Of a DNA stretch of 64,000 bases, positions 36,100 through 46,545 are shown piece by piece. The stretch comes from Crocodylus rhombifer (taxonomy: Eukaryota > Chordata > Crocodylia > Crocodylidae). A model generated the notes under the pieces. It ran no database searches, was not told where the DNA came from, and saw only the letters and a list, made by a program, of their open reading frames with translations. The stretch is from assembly GCA_038503035.1 (NCBI GenBank), contig JAVSML010000039.1, positions 434,001-498,000 on the forward strand, in the 5' to 3' direction. The stretch's first letter is position 1; each line of letters begins with the position of its first letter. The position numbers and the translations under genes are program-made.

Positions 36100-36696
36100 C
36101 TTTGACTTTTTAAATACTTTATTCAGGGGTTTAGGGGTACAACAATGGTGGCCGCTTGCAAGCGAAAGCACCAACAACTTACTACCAACCCAAAACCGAG
36201 ATCGGACAAGTCTCTTTGTCCTCGGATCCAGAACCCAAATTGGGCAAGGGAGTTAATGCCCACCCAAGTATTACAAAGAGATCCGAGCCACAGCCCGTCC
36301 GCAAAAGTGCGTCCCACGCACCCCAAATCCCGGGCCAAAAGAACAAACCCCGGGCCAACCAAACCACCCACACATCACACCGTGACAGACACCTTCGCTG
36401 CATTTCACGTTGTGTCTCACATGCTACGCGGTCGGCGTGCCGGCCACACAGTCCTAACCGATTCAGACCCTGCTCCATCCCCTCATACACGTCCCAAAGC
36501 CTTCAACTTCCACCCAAAAGAGAGCAAAAAGGCAGCCTGGTGAGGGCCCAGGACGCGGCAGAGCTGGAAGTCGCAGTTCGACCCCGAGCCAGCCCGGTCG
36601 CCCAGACCGGTCATGACATCAGAGCGCGTATTTGAGACGGCCGTCCTCCACCCGGCACAGCGCGCCCTCCAGGGCCCAGCGCGCCTCAAAGGCGGG
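36100..36696 (-). pseudogene. 5'-truncated processed retrocopy of an unidentified host mRNA (C-terminal 25 codons plus 3' UTR)
   Basis: A 597-bp, CpG-rich insert in AT-rich DNA, flanked by 15-bp direct repeats. On the minus strand it opens with 25 codons (36622-36696) ending in CRVEDGRLKYAL and a TGA stop at 36619-36621. About 520 nt of 3' UTR-like sequence follows, then an AATAAA signal at 36118-36123, then 18 nt ending in an A-rich stretch (TATTTAAAAAGTCAAAG). This is how a spliced, polyadenylated mRNA looks after reverse transcription with 5' truncation. The long poly(A) tail is missing or eroded. I do not recognise the parent gene. The coding frame continues into flanking DNA only by chance. 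Long plus-strand frames here (132 and 159 codons) are antisense artefacts of high GC. Confidence 0.82.
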
Positions 36697-36711
36697 AATG
36701 AGAAGCATGGA
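36697..36711. repeat. 15-bp target-site duplication, right copy
   Basis: Exact repeat of 36085-36099. It directly abuts the 5'-truncated end of the retrocopy. Confidence 0.9.
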
Positions 36712-37234
36712 AAAGAGGGATGAAAAGTGTAATCCTATCCGAAGAATAGGTTTTCTGACTTTTCCACTGACATGCATTGAGCTCTTCTTATAAAATCTCA
36801 CATATGTTTGTTATAACTGGAAACTTGTTTTGTGTAAATGACTGTGTACCTGGTCCCATTGTCTTAAGTCCCCATTAAGGAATGAGCAAGCCATCTGAAG
36901 ACAACAAAAAAATGCCTTTAAGCCTTCATAGCTATTAGCAATGCCTTCTGACAATAAATTTTCAGTTTCTCGGTCTGTGTGTATGAGCAGAATATAAATA
37001 ACTTTTCAGTGGGATGTCATGGTCACAGTATGTAAACAACTGTGACTCAGGTAATTCATAGCAACAGTTTCAGGCACTGACAGAGGAGCACCAAAGGGAA
37101 ACAGTGCTGTTGGCTCAGAATGGGCCTAATTTGGCAACATACATCATTGTCATACCTGCAGGACCCTCATTATGAGATTTTATCTGTAAATAGCCAGAAG
37201 TGGCAAGAACACTGTGGATCTAATAAAAGTGTCT
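36712..37234. other. Unique sequence, nothing recognised
   Basis: AT-rich flank between the retrocopy and the next CR1, with no recognised features. Confidence 0.5.
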
Positions 37235-37590
37235 TGATTTAATAGTAGCCTTTAACTACCTGAAGGGGGGTTCCAAAGAGGATGGAGCTAGACTGTTCTC
37301 AGTGGTGGCAGATGACAGAACGAGGAGCAATGGTCTGAAGTTTAGGTTGGATATTAGGGAGGGGAATTTTAGGCTGGATATTAGGAAAAACTCTCTCACT
37401 TGGAGGGCGGTGAAGCACCAGAACGGATTACCCAGAGAGGTGGTGGAATCTCCATCCTTGGAGGCTTTTAAGGCCTCGCTAGACAAAGCCCTGGCTGGAA
37501 TGACCTAATTGAGGATGGTCCTGCTTTGAGCAGGGTTGGATTACATGACCTCCTCAGGTCCCTTCCATCCCTAATTTTCTATGATTTTAT
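37235..37590 (+). mobile_element. CR1 LINE 3' fragment
   Basis: It retains the end of ORF2: [12 protein letters not shown], then [20 protein letters not shown] with stop at about 37508. The 3' end follows, with GGATTACATGACCTCCTCAG and TTCTATGATTTTAT. A short internal duplication (GGTTGGATATTAGGGAGGGG then GGCTGGATATTAGG, 37345-37386) adds a repeated segment absent from the other copies. It is 5'-truncated and not functional. Confidence 0.9.
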
Positions 37591-38514
37591 CTCAACTTCG
37601 TGACATTTCTGGATCAGAAACATACTCTATTTCTGAACAATGTATCATGTAAAAGCAATACAGCTAAGAAGATCACAATGCATGAGCCTAATTTTCCACC
37701 TACCAAAGTGCTTCATTGTAAAGCATTAGCATCTCTATGAAATGCAGCTAGGTTGGATATCCATTAACATGTCATGTTATATTAATAGAGCAAAACATTA
37801 GATGTTTGTGAGATAAATCATTTGGAATTTTCCCCTTAATTTCTATTCTCCACTGTTGGTATTTGCTTTAACCCAAGTATACCCAGTTTGCTCACACCTC
37901 AACATACTGAAGTCCAAATTTTAGAACCTTTAAGAGGAGGGAGGGTAAAAAGGATTTTAAAAATTTAGTTTTGAAAGTTTTGCAATGAAGCTACATGATT
38001 TTACTGAAGCACAAATAAAATGTATCACTCATGTCAGTTTTATGATCTAGCATTTTGAATAGCATTTCTGATCCAAACTCAATGAAATTAGTTGAAGTCC
38101 TATTGACTTCAGTCAGTTTAGTGGCCTGTATCCAATACATGAGAAATGCACCAAGGACTAATCAATATGAAGTCAATGGAAGATGAATAAACAGATGTAC
38201 CAGGAAGATAAACTCCCTGTTTATGAAGGAAGTGCACTCTGAAATGAAAAGAGAAAACATTCTTATTTTTTATTTGATTCCTAAGTCCGCTTGTTGCTTC
38301 TAGCTTTAAATTGCATTGGACAAGAATTTCCCTTACATAGTACAAAGCACAATTAGCCCCCTCACCTTAATGGGGGGGAGGGGGCAGGAGAGACTTCTGA
38401 CTGCTGCTATAATACAAACTAAAAATTGCTTTAAATTATTTCACAAAGCCCTGTAATTAAGGCCTCTGTTTAGATGTGCTTGTTATATTGACTATGCAGC
38501 ACAGTATCTTGAAT
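37591..38514. other. Unique AT-rich sequence, nothing recognised
   Basis: No gene or repeat recognised, apart from a G-rich run near 38370-38390. Confidence 0.5.
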
Positions 38515-38715
38515 TGTGGTCTTGTGGTTAAACAGTAGACTGGGACTCTCGAGATCTATGTTCAGTCCTTGACTGAACTGTGGATTTCCTGTCTGACATT
38601 CAGCAATTCATTTAGCATTTCATTTCATTTTCATGCATCTCAGTCCCACCTCTGCAAAAGCTGAATAATAATATTTACTTTCTCCCATCCTCTGTCTTGT
38701 CTAATTATATCATCG
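38515..38715 (+). repeat. MIR/CORE-SINE, nearly full length
   Basis: The order matches MIR: a tRNA-like head (GTGGTTAAACAGTAGACTGG), a B-box-like GTTCAGTCCTTGACTG, the core (GTGGATTTCCTGTCTGAC, ATTCAGCAATTCATTTAG) and the tail (ATCTCAGTCCCACCTCTGCA then AAAGCTGAATAATAATATTT). These short interspersed elements were amplified by L2-type machinery and are ancient. This one is substantially diverged but readable end to end. Confidence 0.82.
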
Positions 38716-38743
38716 GCTGTCCCGGGCAACCACTGTCTCAGTT

Positions 38744-38771
38744 TATACATACATACATACATACATACATA
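38744..38771. repeat. (ATAC)n microsatellite
   Basis: Seven tandem copies of a 4-bp ACAT/ATAC unit. A simple tandem repeat, probably length-polymorphic. Confidence 0.95.
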
Positions 38772-38894
38772 GAGAAAAGAGAATTATACTAATTGTAAGC
38801 CTCTCAATTTTCAGTGTGAGAATACAAGTAAACCTCACCGCACCAGAAAGAGAAATTTCATGTACGGAAGAGAGATTTCCAGGAAAGCCCAGAG

Positions 38895-39147
38895 CAGATT
38901 GGACAGAAAAGGGACAGTTAAATACATGGGAGATATGTGTAGAGCGGGGTGGCGGGAAATATTGTGAGGAGTGTCTGCAGCTGATATTGAGAAGCATTTT
39001 ATCATTATTAGCAGTGTGTGTGTGAGTGTGTCTGTGCATGCCAAAATGAGTTAGGTTCTTTAGGCACTGCTGTAGGACTGCTAATAATGCTAAAATGATT
39101 CTACACGTATCTCCCATATATTTAACTGTCCCTTTTCTGTCTAATCT
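38895..39147. repeat. 47-bp foldback with 159-bp loop beside a CR1 fragment
   Basis: The arm at 38896-38942 (starting AGATTGGACAGAAAAGGGAC) is the reverse complement of 39101-39147 with three mismatches. The match stops sharply at both edges of both arms. The right arm directly touches the start of the CR1 fragment at 39148. A GT-rich tract (39012-39033) lies in the loop. It is not a terminal repeat of any element that I recognise, so an inverted local duplication is the likely origin. Confidence 0.85.
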
Positions 39148-40012
39148 TGTCTTTTATGACCAGGTAACCAAATCCTTGGATGATGGTGTCGCCATAGATA
39201 TAGTCTTTCTAGACTTTAAGAAGGCCTTTGACACTTTCTCTCCCCATTCTCATTAATAAATTAAGCAACTGTGGCATTGATGCCTACACAGTTGGATGGG
39301 TAAAAAACTGGCTGATGGGGCGCACCCAGAGAGTGGTGGTGGATGTGTTGTACTCAGCCTGGTGAGACATGAGCAATGGGGTATCCCAGGGCTCAGTCCT
39401 TGGGCCCTCACTGTTTGACATCTTCTTCAGTGACTTGGACGAGGGGGTTGAAAGCACATTGTCTAAGTTTGCTGATGACACTGAGATGTGGGGCATGGTG
39501 GGCACACTTGAAGGGAGAGAGAGGCTGCGACTAGATTTAGACAGACTACGAAAGTGGGCAGATGAGAATAGGATGGGATTCAATGCAGATAAATGAAGGG
39601 CTACACCTTGGGAGAAGGAATCCACAGCACACATACAGGCTGGGGAGTTCCCCTCTTGAAAGCACAGAGGCAGAAAGGGATCTTGGAGTCATTATTGACT
39701 CCAAGATGAACAATGCCAGATCGCAGCCAGCAAGGCCAGCCATACCTTGTCATGCATCCAAAGATGCATCTCAGGTCAGTCCAGAAAGGTGATCCTCCCC
39801 CTCTATGTGACATTGGTCAGGCCACAATTGGAGTACTGCACCCAGTACTGGGCGCCACACTTCAAACAGGTTGTGGCCAGCCTGGAGAGGGTTCAGAGGA
39901 GGGCCACCCATTTGGTGAGAGGGCAGCAGGACAGGCCCTATGAGAAGAGACTGAGGGACCTGAACCTGTTCAGCCTCGGCAAGAGGAGGCTGAGGGGGGA
40001 CCTAGTGGTTGA
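39148..40012 (+). mobile_element. CR1 LINE internal fragment lacking both ends
   Basis: It covers the central to late reverse transcriptase: FLDFKKAFDT near 39205-39235, NGVSQGSVLGPSLFD, and an intact FADD motif C at 39468-39479. A C-terminal part (LVRPQLEYCTQYWAPHFK, LFSLGKRRLRGDL) lies in a different frame after a stop at about 39597 and a frame slip. It ends abruptly near 40012 inside ORF2, with no CR1 3' tail. CR1s normally keep their 3' end, so this copy was truncated by a later rearrangement. Confidence 0.9.
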
Positions 40013-40867
40013 GGTTTACTTATATCCTCACGCTGAAAATCGAGAGGCTTGCAATTAGTAAAATGCAAGGCAGACCTTGTCAGCTGACGTTATCTTTAGA
40101 ATGCTCAACAGTGTCCTGATCAGGGCAGAGACCATCATTTAATGTTAAATGATTAATGGGAAAAAGTCCCACCAGGATGACTTCCAAGGTCAACTGATCT
40201 CTCTTCCTCTTTAACGATAGTAACAGTCTAAAATGCTGTCAGAATAGATAGTCGTATCCCACCCCCCGTCCTGCCCCAGACACTTTTTTTTATAACCTTC
40301 ACAGTGTTTGATTAAATTCTGGATATGAGAGAACAAGGGCCTCAGGGAATGCGCAAAGAAATGAAACTATTGCTAAGAGAGTCACACTGTCTTGGTGCAA
40401 CATTGCGATCACAGAAGTGATGTTCATTAGCTCAAACCAGTCATGTGGCCTAACAGAGATAGAACAGTTTTTTAGCATAATATGCCTACGTGCATGAGAA
40501 GGGAGTCTTTCCCTACATCAGTATAAACAGAAGAAACTAGAATTGATATTGTGTTCAGATCATATACTCTAAACAGTCTTTGAACGATATGTGGCATCAC
40601 ACTAGCAGGAGCACAGAGGTACTGTTTTTCAGGAAGCTAAAGAAGTTTTCAGTACTCTCCAGCAGGCAAGGAACATACAAGTTGCCTTCCTGGATCTAAT
40701 TCAGATTCCATCTCATCCACAGTCTGACTCAGACAAAGGCAAGAGCCAGATACTTGAGAAGAAGGGAGGGAACTGCCAATAGGGAGGGGACTGCACACAT
40801 CCTAATATCTACAAGATAGAATAAGTCCTAAAGTTTAATGAACCTTTAGATCCCTTTCACTTTTAAT
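40013..40867. other. Unique sequence, nothing recognised
   Basis: Mixed composition, with no identifiable CR1 3' end, gene or other repeat. Confidence 0.5.
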
Positions 40868-41190
40868 AGGCTATACACGAGCAGTGAGGCTGCTCCAACA
40901 CACTGAAATTACAGTACGTAGGAGCAGGCTTGATTAATTGATTCTGCTGGAGCACGGTAATTACCACACTTCAGCCGACTTCACCATCTCGTGTCCCCAC
41001 ACTTAAAAATGTGGTGGGGGCACTTAAACTAAAGCTCATCATGCAAGCTTTAGTTAAAGTGACCCTGCCACCATTTTTAAGCATGGAGACACTGATATAC
41101 GAGATACTCTGAACACTTTAATTAGAATGGCTCTGAGAGCCAGTTTAATTAAAGCACCACCCCCCCGAGCATGTATATAAATGTCCTATA
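40868..41190 (+). mobile_element. Palindromic MITE, family P copy 3
   Basis: The left part has AGGAGCAGGCTTGATTAATT and CTGCTGGAGCACGGTAATTA. The central foldback pairs about 40999-41036 with 41048-41086 (GGGCACTTAAACTAAAGC against GCTTTAGTTAAAGTGACC). The right part has ACTTTAATTAGAATGGCTCT. The outer ends, TATACACGAG and ATGTATATAAATGTCC, are weak inverted repeats. It is in the same orientation as copies 1 and 4. Confidence 0.82.
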
Positions 41191-41215
41191 TTACTAGATA
41201 TTCTTGATATCTATA

Positions 41216-41870
41216 TACGTATCCAGTCCCTTTTAGAATTGTTCTAAGTTCTGGACCTCAGCAGCTAGTTGTGGCCATGAATTTTGCAGTCCAACTATAT
41301 ACTGCATGGAAAAAGTATTTCTTTTTATCAATGTTGAATTCACTGCTTTTTAATTTAATGAAATATCCCCTGGCTTCTATGTTATGACCCAGGAAGAAGT
41401 TCCATATGTGGTTTCTCTCAGGCTTTCATTATTTTATGTATTTCCACTATATACTGTCTTATCTAGGCATCCAAGAAGCCCGATTCTTGGAACTGCTGAA
41501 CATTCAAATCTAAGTGGTTAAACATGTTTTCTATGGTAAGCAACCACAACCTTTTCAGTCTTGCTTCACATGAGAGCTTTTCCAAGCCATTGCTTATTCT
41601 CATCAGTCATCCTCACCGTTCCCAAAACCCTCTCCAGTTCTTAGAGATGGGCTTACTAGTCCTGCTCACAGTATTCCAGGTAAGGCGTCAACATTGTTTT
41701 CATGAAGGCATTTTAACATTTCCTGTATTATTTCTGGGCCCTTTAATTTTGTATCTTAACATCTGGTTAGCTTGCACATTGAACAGTAGTTTTCAAAAGG
41801 ATTCACACACATGTAGGCATATTTCTGATGATTTTCATGTCCCTTTGGTAGAAATGGGGGCAAGCCCTAT
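41216..41870 (-). mobile_element. Old L3/CR1-like LINE fragment
   Basis: In reverse complement it follows the order of the C-terminal ORF2 and 3' region of L3-type LINEs. The plus-strand landmarks are CTTTTTATCAATGTTGAATT, TTAATTTAATGAAATATCCC, ATTATTTTATGTATTTCCAC, CACAGTATTCCAGGTAAGG and TGGTTAGCTTGCACATTGA. Many indels are present. The 154-codon plus-strand frame at 41524-41988 runs antisense to it and is not a gene. Confidence 0.68.
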
Positions 41871-42920
41871 TGTCACAGTCCTTCAGGAGAGTGAAATGTG
41901 GAGTATGCAATTCTTTCTAGTCAGCTGCCTTTATTGGCAGGAGACTAGGAGAGCCTTTGGTGGGTTTCTTTGCATGTTGCATTCCTAGATGTACAACATG
42001 CAAGGTCCAGGTGAGAGTTTCTCCCAGACAACAAATGCAGCCTGTAGACTAAAATGTTTGCATGCAGTTCACACCGTCCTGGTTCTGTGCTCACTAAGTT
42101 GGTATTTTATTAACTCAGACTTCACTGACAAGGTCTTGGCATTGGCAGCAAAAGCCAAATAAGAGAATTAAAGAACTGCTTGGAACTGCGTTATGGAATT
42201 GTAATCTTGTAGGTAAAAGCTTCTCCTCAAATACCTGCTGTCTGGAGACAAGGGTCACCAGATAATATTTCACACTGTCTGCAGAAAGGATTTTTTTTTT
42301 ATTACTTATCAGCTAGTTTTCCAAGTGAACTTAGTGCTAGTGAAAGGTGCCAAATCAACAGCTGTGAGGGCTGAAGTCCTCTCTCTACAGAACAGGTACA
42401 CAAGCTTTGCTGCTCCAGGTTCTTTGCAATGTGATCCAGACAAAAGGGATCATACTCTATCTAGTTGCTCTTTCCATGGCTCTTGTATGATTCATAATCA
42501 TTAAAGATTTGATGCTTACAGGATAATGAAGTATTATCTTCATTTTCTAGATACTTAATTGAGGCACAATAAAATGGGTTGTTCTTCCTGTAGCTTAACC
42601 CAGGAGCCTGCTTCCTCATAAAGGCCAGTGAGCTCTTAGTTTCAGTTTCCAGTCCATTTATTTTATACATGAAAAGCAAAGGTAGGAACAACGTAAGCAA
42701 ATGTGCAAATAACAAACAAAAGTAAAACCTCTGGTCTTTCCTCAGACCTCAAGAGGGAGGCCACCCAGGCTCTGTGCTTGTTCCCTCAGTGTCTCCTCTG
42801 TCTGTCTCTCCCCAGCTACCCTCCCTGGGAGCTTTTAATTTCTCCTAGGGCCAGCAACATCAGCTGGCTCAGGGCTCCTAGGCAGGCAGACTATTCCCTC
42901 TGACTCTTTGCAGCTAGGCT
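41871..42920. other. Unique sequence, nothing recognised
   Basis: AT-rich with no recognised genes. A perfect 10-bp hairpin (TTGCATGTTG and CAACATGCAA) lies at about 41969-42003; its meaning is unknown. Confidence 0.45.
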
Positions 42921-42924
42921 CCAG

Positions 42925-43062
42925 CCCCTGAGCCATGTACTTTGTTACACAGAATTCAATTACTTCTCCAAGGCCATACAGGGAGTCTGAAACAAAGTAG
43001 AACGCAGGTCTCCCAGGTACCATTCTAGTTCCTTATCCACTATATCATCCTTCCTCTTGCTT
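42925..43062 (-). repeat. MIR/CORE-SINE fragment
   Basis: On the minus strand it reads GATATAGTGGATAAGGAACT, then CTGGGAGACCTGCGTTCTAC, then CAGACTCCCTGTATGGCCTT and GAGAAGTAATTGAATTC. This follows the MIR head, B-box and core order ('gggttctattcccagctctgccac ... ttgggcaagtcact'). The 3' tail is missing or unrecognisable. Confidence 0.75.
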
Positions 43063-43374
43063 TCCCTGGCTTGCCTGCCGGGGAAAGCAAGTAACTTGTA
43101 TGATCATGTTTTTTGGCTTTTAATACTTGGTTACAAGCAGAGCAAATGTCACCACCTTGGGTTCATATAATTTACAAGACACTGAGGCCTTTCAGCCCTT
43201 CTGGTCAAGAAAGCACTGATTCAAACTGCTGAAGGCTCTTTATCCCATAGGCCACACTAGCACCCAGACACTACTTTTGTTTTCTTTTAGTTCTGCTCAA
43301 GATGGTTTCCTCCTTCAACCAGTAGGAGACTAGAACTTACCTGAGCAAATCCCCAGCAGTAAAATCCTGGCCTC

Positions 43375-44130
43375 TAGGGCTAGGTACAGACTGAATAGAT
43401 TCAGGCTTTGCAGGTTAGTTTAAACTGCACAGATTAAATTGAAACAGAAGTAAACAGACTTTTACCTTTGATTCAGGAAATGCAGCTACATGCCTGCAGT
43501 GTCTCAGGCCAAAAGCCAGGGGGCACTAAAGCATGGCTCTCTGGCTGTGTTCACTTCCTCTTCCTGCTACCTCCTAGCTCTCTGGGATTTGCAGTCCAGA
43601 ATTACAGCAGCAGGACTCTGCAGGGTTGCTCATAATTTCCTCTTCCTGCTTGCAAGTGCCTGTGGGATTTGTTGTCCGTAGTTACAGCCAGCAGTAAGTT
43701 TGAGCAAGGGAAGGGGTGTTTAACCCCCTCCCTGGCCCCAGACCCCAGTCAAGGTATGCCCACAGGGCAGATCCCCCAGCTAGCCTTCCCCGCAACCCTT
43801 GTCAGCCAGCTCTCACTGCTCCAGCTAGGAAGCAGAGAAGCAGGGCCAGCCCTGCTCTCTGGAGCAGACAGCCCAATCTATCTCAGGGCTTGAAAGCATG
43901 CTGGGGGCCCATGATTTAACTTAAACCATGAAGGGGTCTGGGACAGACATTCCATAAATCGCTTTGACCCAAATCAGTTAAGTCTGATACCACATTCAGC
44001 CAGGTTTATCTTAAACCAATTTCAGCCATTTTTAAACTGGTTTATGTGCACTGAGCTTCTGTTCTGTTACAGGTTTAAGCTAGTTTCTGATCACTTCAAC
44101 CAGTTTATGTGTAACCTCTGTCCCTAGCCT
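43375..44130 (+). mobile_element. Non-autonomous DNA transposon family X, apparently full length
   Basis: The left end CTAGGGCTAGGTACAGACTG pairs with the right end, whose reverse complement starts CTAGGCTAGGGACAGAGGTT. The subterminal regions are AT-rich (AGGTTAGTTTAAACTGCACA on the left; AGTTTCTGATCACTTCAACC on the right). The middle (43490-43920) is GC-rich, with AGCCAGC-type motifs. Related pieces occur at 25.9 kb (same orientation) and 48.1-48.7 kb (inverted). Frames of 63-74 codons inside have no transposase features. The superfamily is not assigned because no clean target duplication was found. Confidence 0.75.
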
Positions 44131-46260
44131 AGAGGAACAAAAAATCCTCTCAGTTTCACCTCAGTGGCCTAGCTCTCTTTGCCCTACATTATAGTATTCA
44201 CAGGGCAAGACAGGCAGAAACAGTAATGGGAGCTGCCAAGCAGTGAGTAAGGTATAAGATGTACCAATAAGGAAAAGGGGAAATTATAGCAACAGGGTGT
44301 GCTGATCTGATAACATGGCAATCTGAACAGCTCCTTGGCCACCAAATTGCTGTTCAGGCTTTTTATGCATAATCATCAGAAAAGTTAGAGAGATTGTATG
44401 AAGGCAAAGTTCAGAATAATTCAGGTAAACTGGGACATAATGACATTGATCTATTAAAATACAGTAGCCTTGCTCCAGTTACAGATAGCCTAGTATCCTA
44501 CTACTACAAACACAGGTAGATCATTCCCAGCCAGGTATCTTGGTCATGGCTCAGATCTAATGAAAGTCCAGTCCTACAAAGAACAGGAACAAAACATACA
44601 ATCGCTCTGTGAATGTTTCATGCATGTTTCATGCTCTGATAACTCCAAGTGGCATAGGTTTACTCTCACGTGTATATTTTCTGTGGTATTTTGTGTACCT
44701 CTAAACATCATGTTGTAAATGACTTCTGCTTGCCAGACATCAGAATCACATTTCCAACCAGGGTTCATGTCACCTACCTCCTGACCGTTGTCAGGCATCA
44801 TCAGTGAGCATGATTATTTAGCAATCTTATCAGCCAGCCTTCTTCTTTGTACAGCCATGCTGTGCTGAATTTGGCATCAGGTCTTGCTTTGTCTGCATTT
44901 TTCTGGAGTACTTTTAGATGGCACACTGGACAATAACTTACCATTTTTGCATGTATATCCCAATTTTCTTTATCTTTTTGTATGATGGGACATGATCTGG
45001 CAGTTAACAGATATACTTCCTTTGTGGTGGGGGCTGTCTCTTTCTCTTACTCTCATAAATGCATACACATACTGAATTTTCCTAAACTTTAGGATAGTGC
45101 TGGTGAGCAAATGAAGGAAGAAGGGAAAAAATCATTTCTTCTATCTCCAAAAGCATCAATCAAGACATTTCCATATGGCACAGAAAGTGGACTCTATTAA
45201 TCTGTCAGCCAGCTCCCAGTCCCCAGTAATGTATGGTGTTGAGATCTAAGTGGTTTCCATTGGGCTTGTCATAAGATGCTCTCATTTATTCCAGTCCACA
45301 GATGATTGGGGCCACCTTTCATCAGAAGAGGCAACTGCCTGTGTAATGTTTTTGTGGGAATTCCACATTTCATGCAAGCTCTGCATATCAAAGATGTTCT
45401 CTCATGTTCACTCCAGGATAAGAAAGAAAAATGCTACTTTCTGCCAGACACCCTTTTCTCTAGCAATGGGACCAGATGAGGGGAAGCCAAGGGCCCAATT
45501 CAGAGCCCCATTCTTCCTTTTCCCCATTTCCTGGAATTTGTGCTTGTAACGTTTATTAAACATATTAAAGCAGTCTGTCTAGTTATCTAGACTTAAAACA
45601 GGTTTTATTATTGAAACTATCAGTGTCTTTTCATGGAATTCCAATATTCCAGCTTGATGCTCTTGTAAATTTTGTGTATTCCCAATTAATCTAGCTGGAG
45701 TATAACTTCTTACTACTGCTGTCAGCTAATGGCATTACTTAAATGATCTGGTTTGGTGATTAATCAGAGCAGATGTCATCATACCAGCCAATGAGAACTG
45801 CTATGGGCAGTGGCTTTTTTCTAATCTAGGTCTATTTATTTTTAAACTTCTGCTTACAAGTAATGTATGTGTTGTAGGTTTATTTTCCTTTGTGGCCAAG
45901 TGAGTAATCACACATCATACATCAGCATGTTAATCACCATGGAGATCTGCAAAAAACACCTGTTGAGAAATAAAATTAACAAAACCTCAAAACACACAGT
46001 GGCTATTTATAGCAAAGTACAATTCACATAACTTGATAAAATTTAAGTTCTAAACACTTGCATAATGTCTGTATCATTTTGTGAATCCAGTGGGTGAGAG
46101 TAAAATTTTAATTATACGTTGGTTGAGTAAGTGTCAATGATGTACCAATAATAAGGACAGATGTTGATTTCTGTCCATTGAAGCAAAGTATTATTCTCAA
46201 TATTGTAGCATGTTAACAATAATAGTATTATTTCATCTGTCTAATTTCTGCAGTAGCTTG
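44131..46260. other. Unique AT-rich sequence, nothing recognised
   Basis: About 2.1 kb with no recognised gene or repeat. The 99-codon frame at 45250-45549 has no domain or compositional support. Confidence 0.5.
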
Positions 46261-46261
46261 G

Positions 46262-46545
46262 AGTGAACTGGCCAGGGAAGGGGTTTAATTCTCCTCTCCC
46301 TCTCTCACTAGTACAGATACAGGCCAGTGTCTGCCAGGCGCTCCCCCCAATTGCTGCAGCACGGTGTCAGAGTGTGGCCAAATGCTGGCCAGCATGGCCC
46401 CTGAGGCAGAGGGAGAAAAGAGGGGGGTTATTCCACCCCCAACCTTCACTGCTTCTGGGGGACCACAGCCAGGATCTGCTCATCCTGACCACCAGCACTG
46501 CTCTCTCCACACAGGGAGTGAGAATTGGGATAAACCTCCATTAAT
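46262..46545. repeat. GC-rich unclassified block abutting CR1
   Basis: A sharp rise in GC against its left flank, ending where recognisable CR1 sequence begins. It is too G/C-biased and frame-poor to be called CR1 itself. It may be an earlier, unrecognised part of the CR1 or a separate transposon. Confidence 0.3.

Noticed and set aside
36145..36635. 132- and 159-codon plus-strand frames as a host gene
   Set aside because: They run antisense to the retrocopy's 3' UTR, overlap each other in different frames and are explained by high GC with few stops.
38515..38600. tRNA gene
   Set aside because: A- and B-box-like strings are present but there is no cloverleaf; the sequence continues into a MIR core and tail.
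41524..41988. 154-codon plus-strand frame with hydrophobic segments as a membrane protein
   Set aside because: Most of it is antisense to an old L3-like LINE, and landmarks of that LINE run through the frame.
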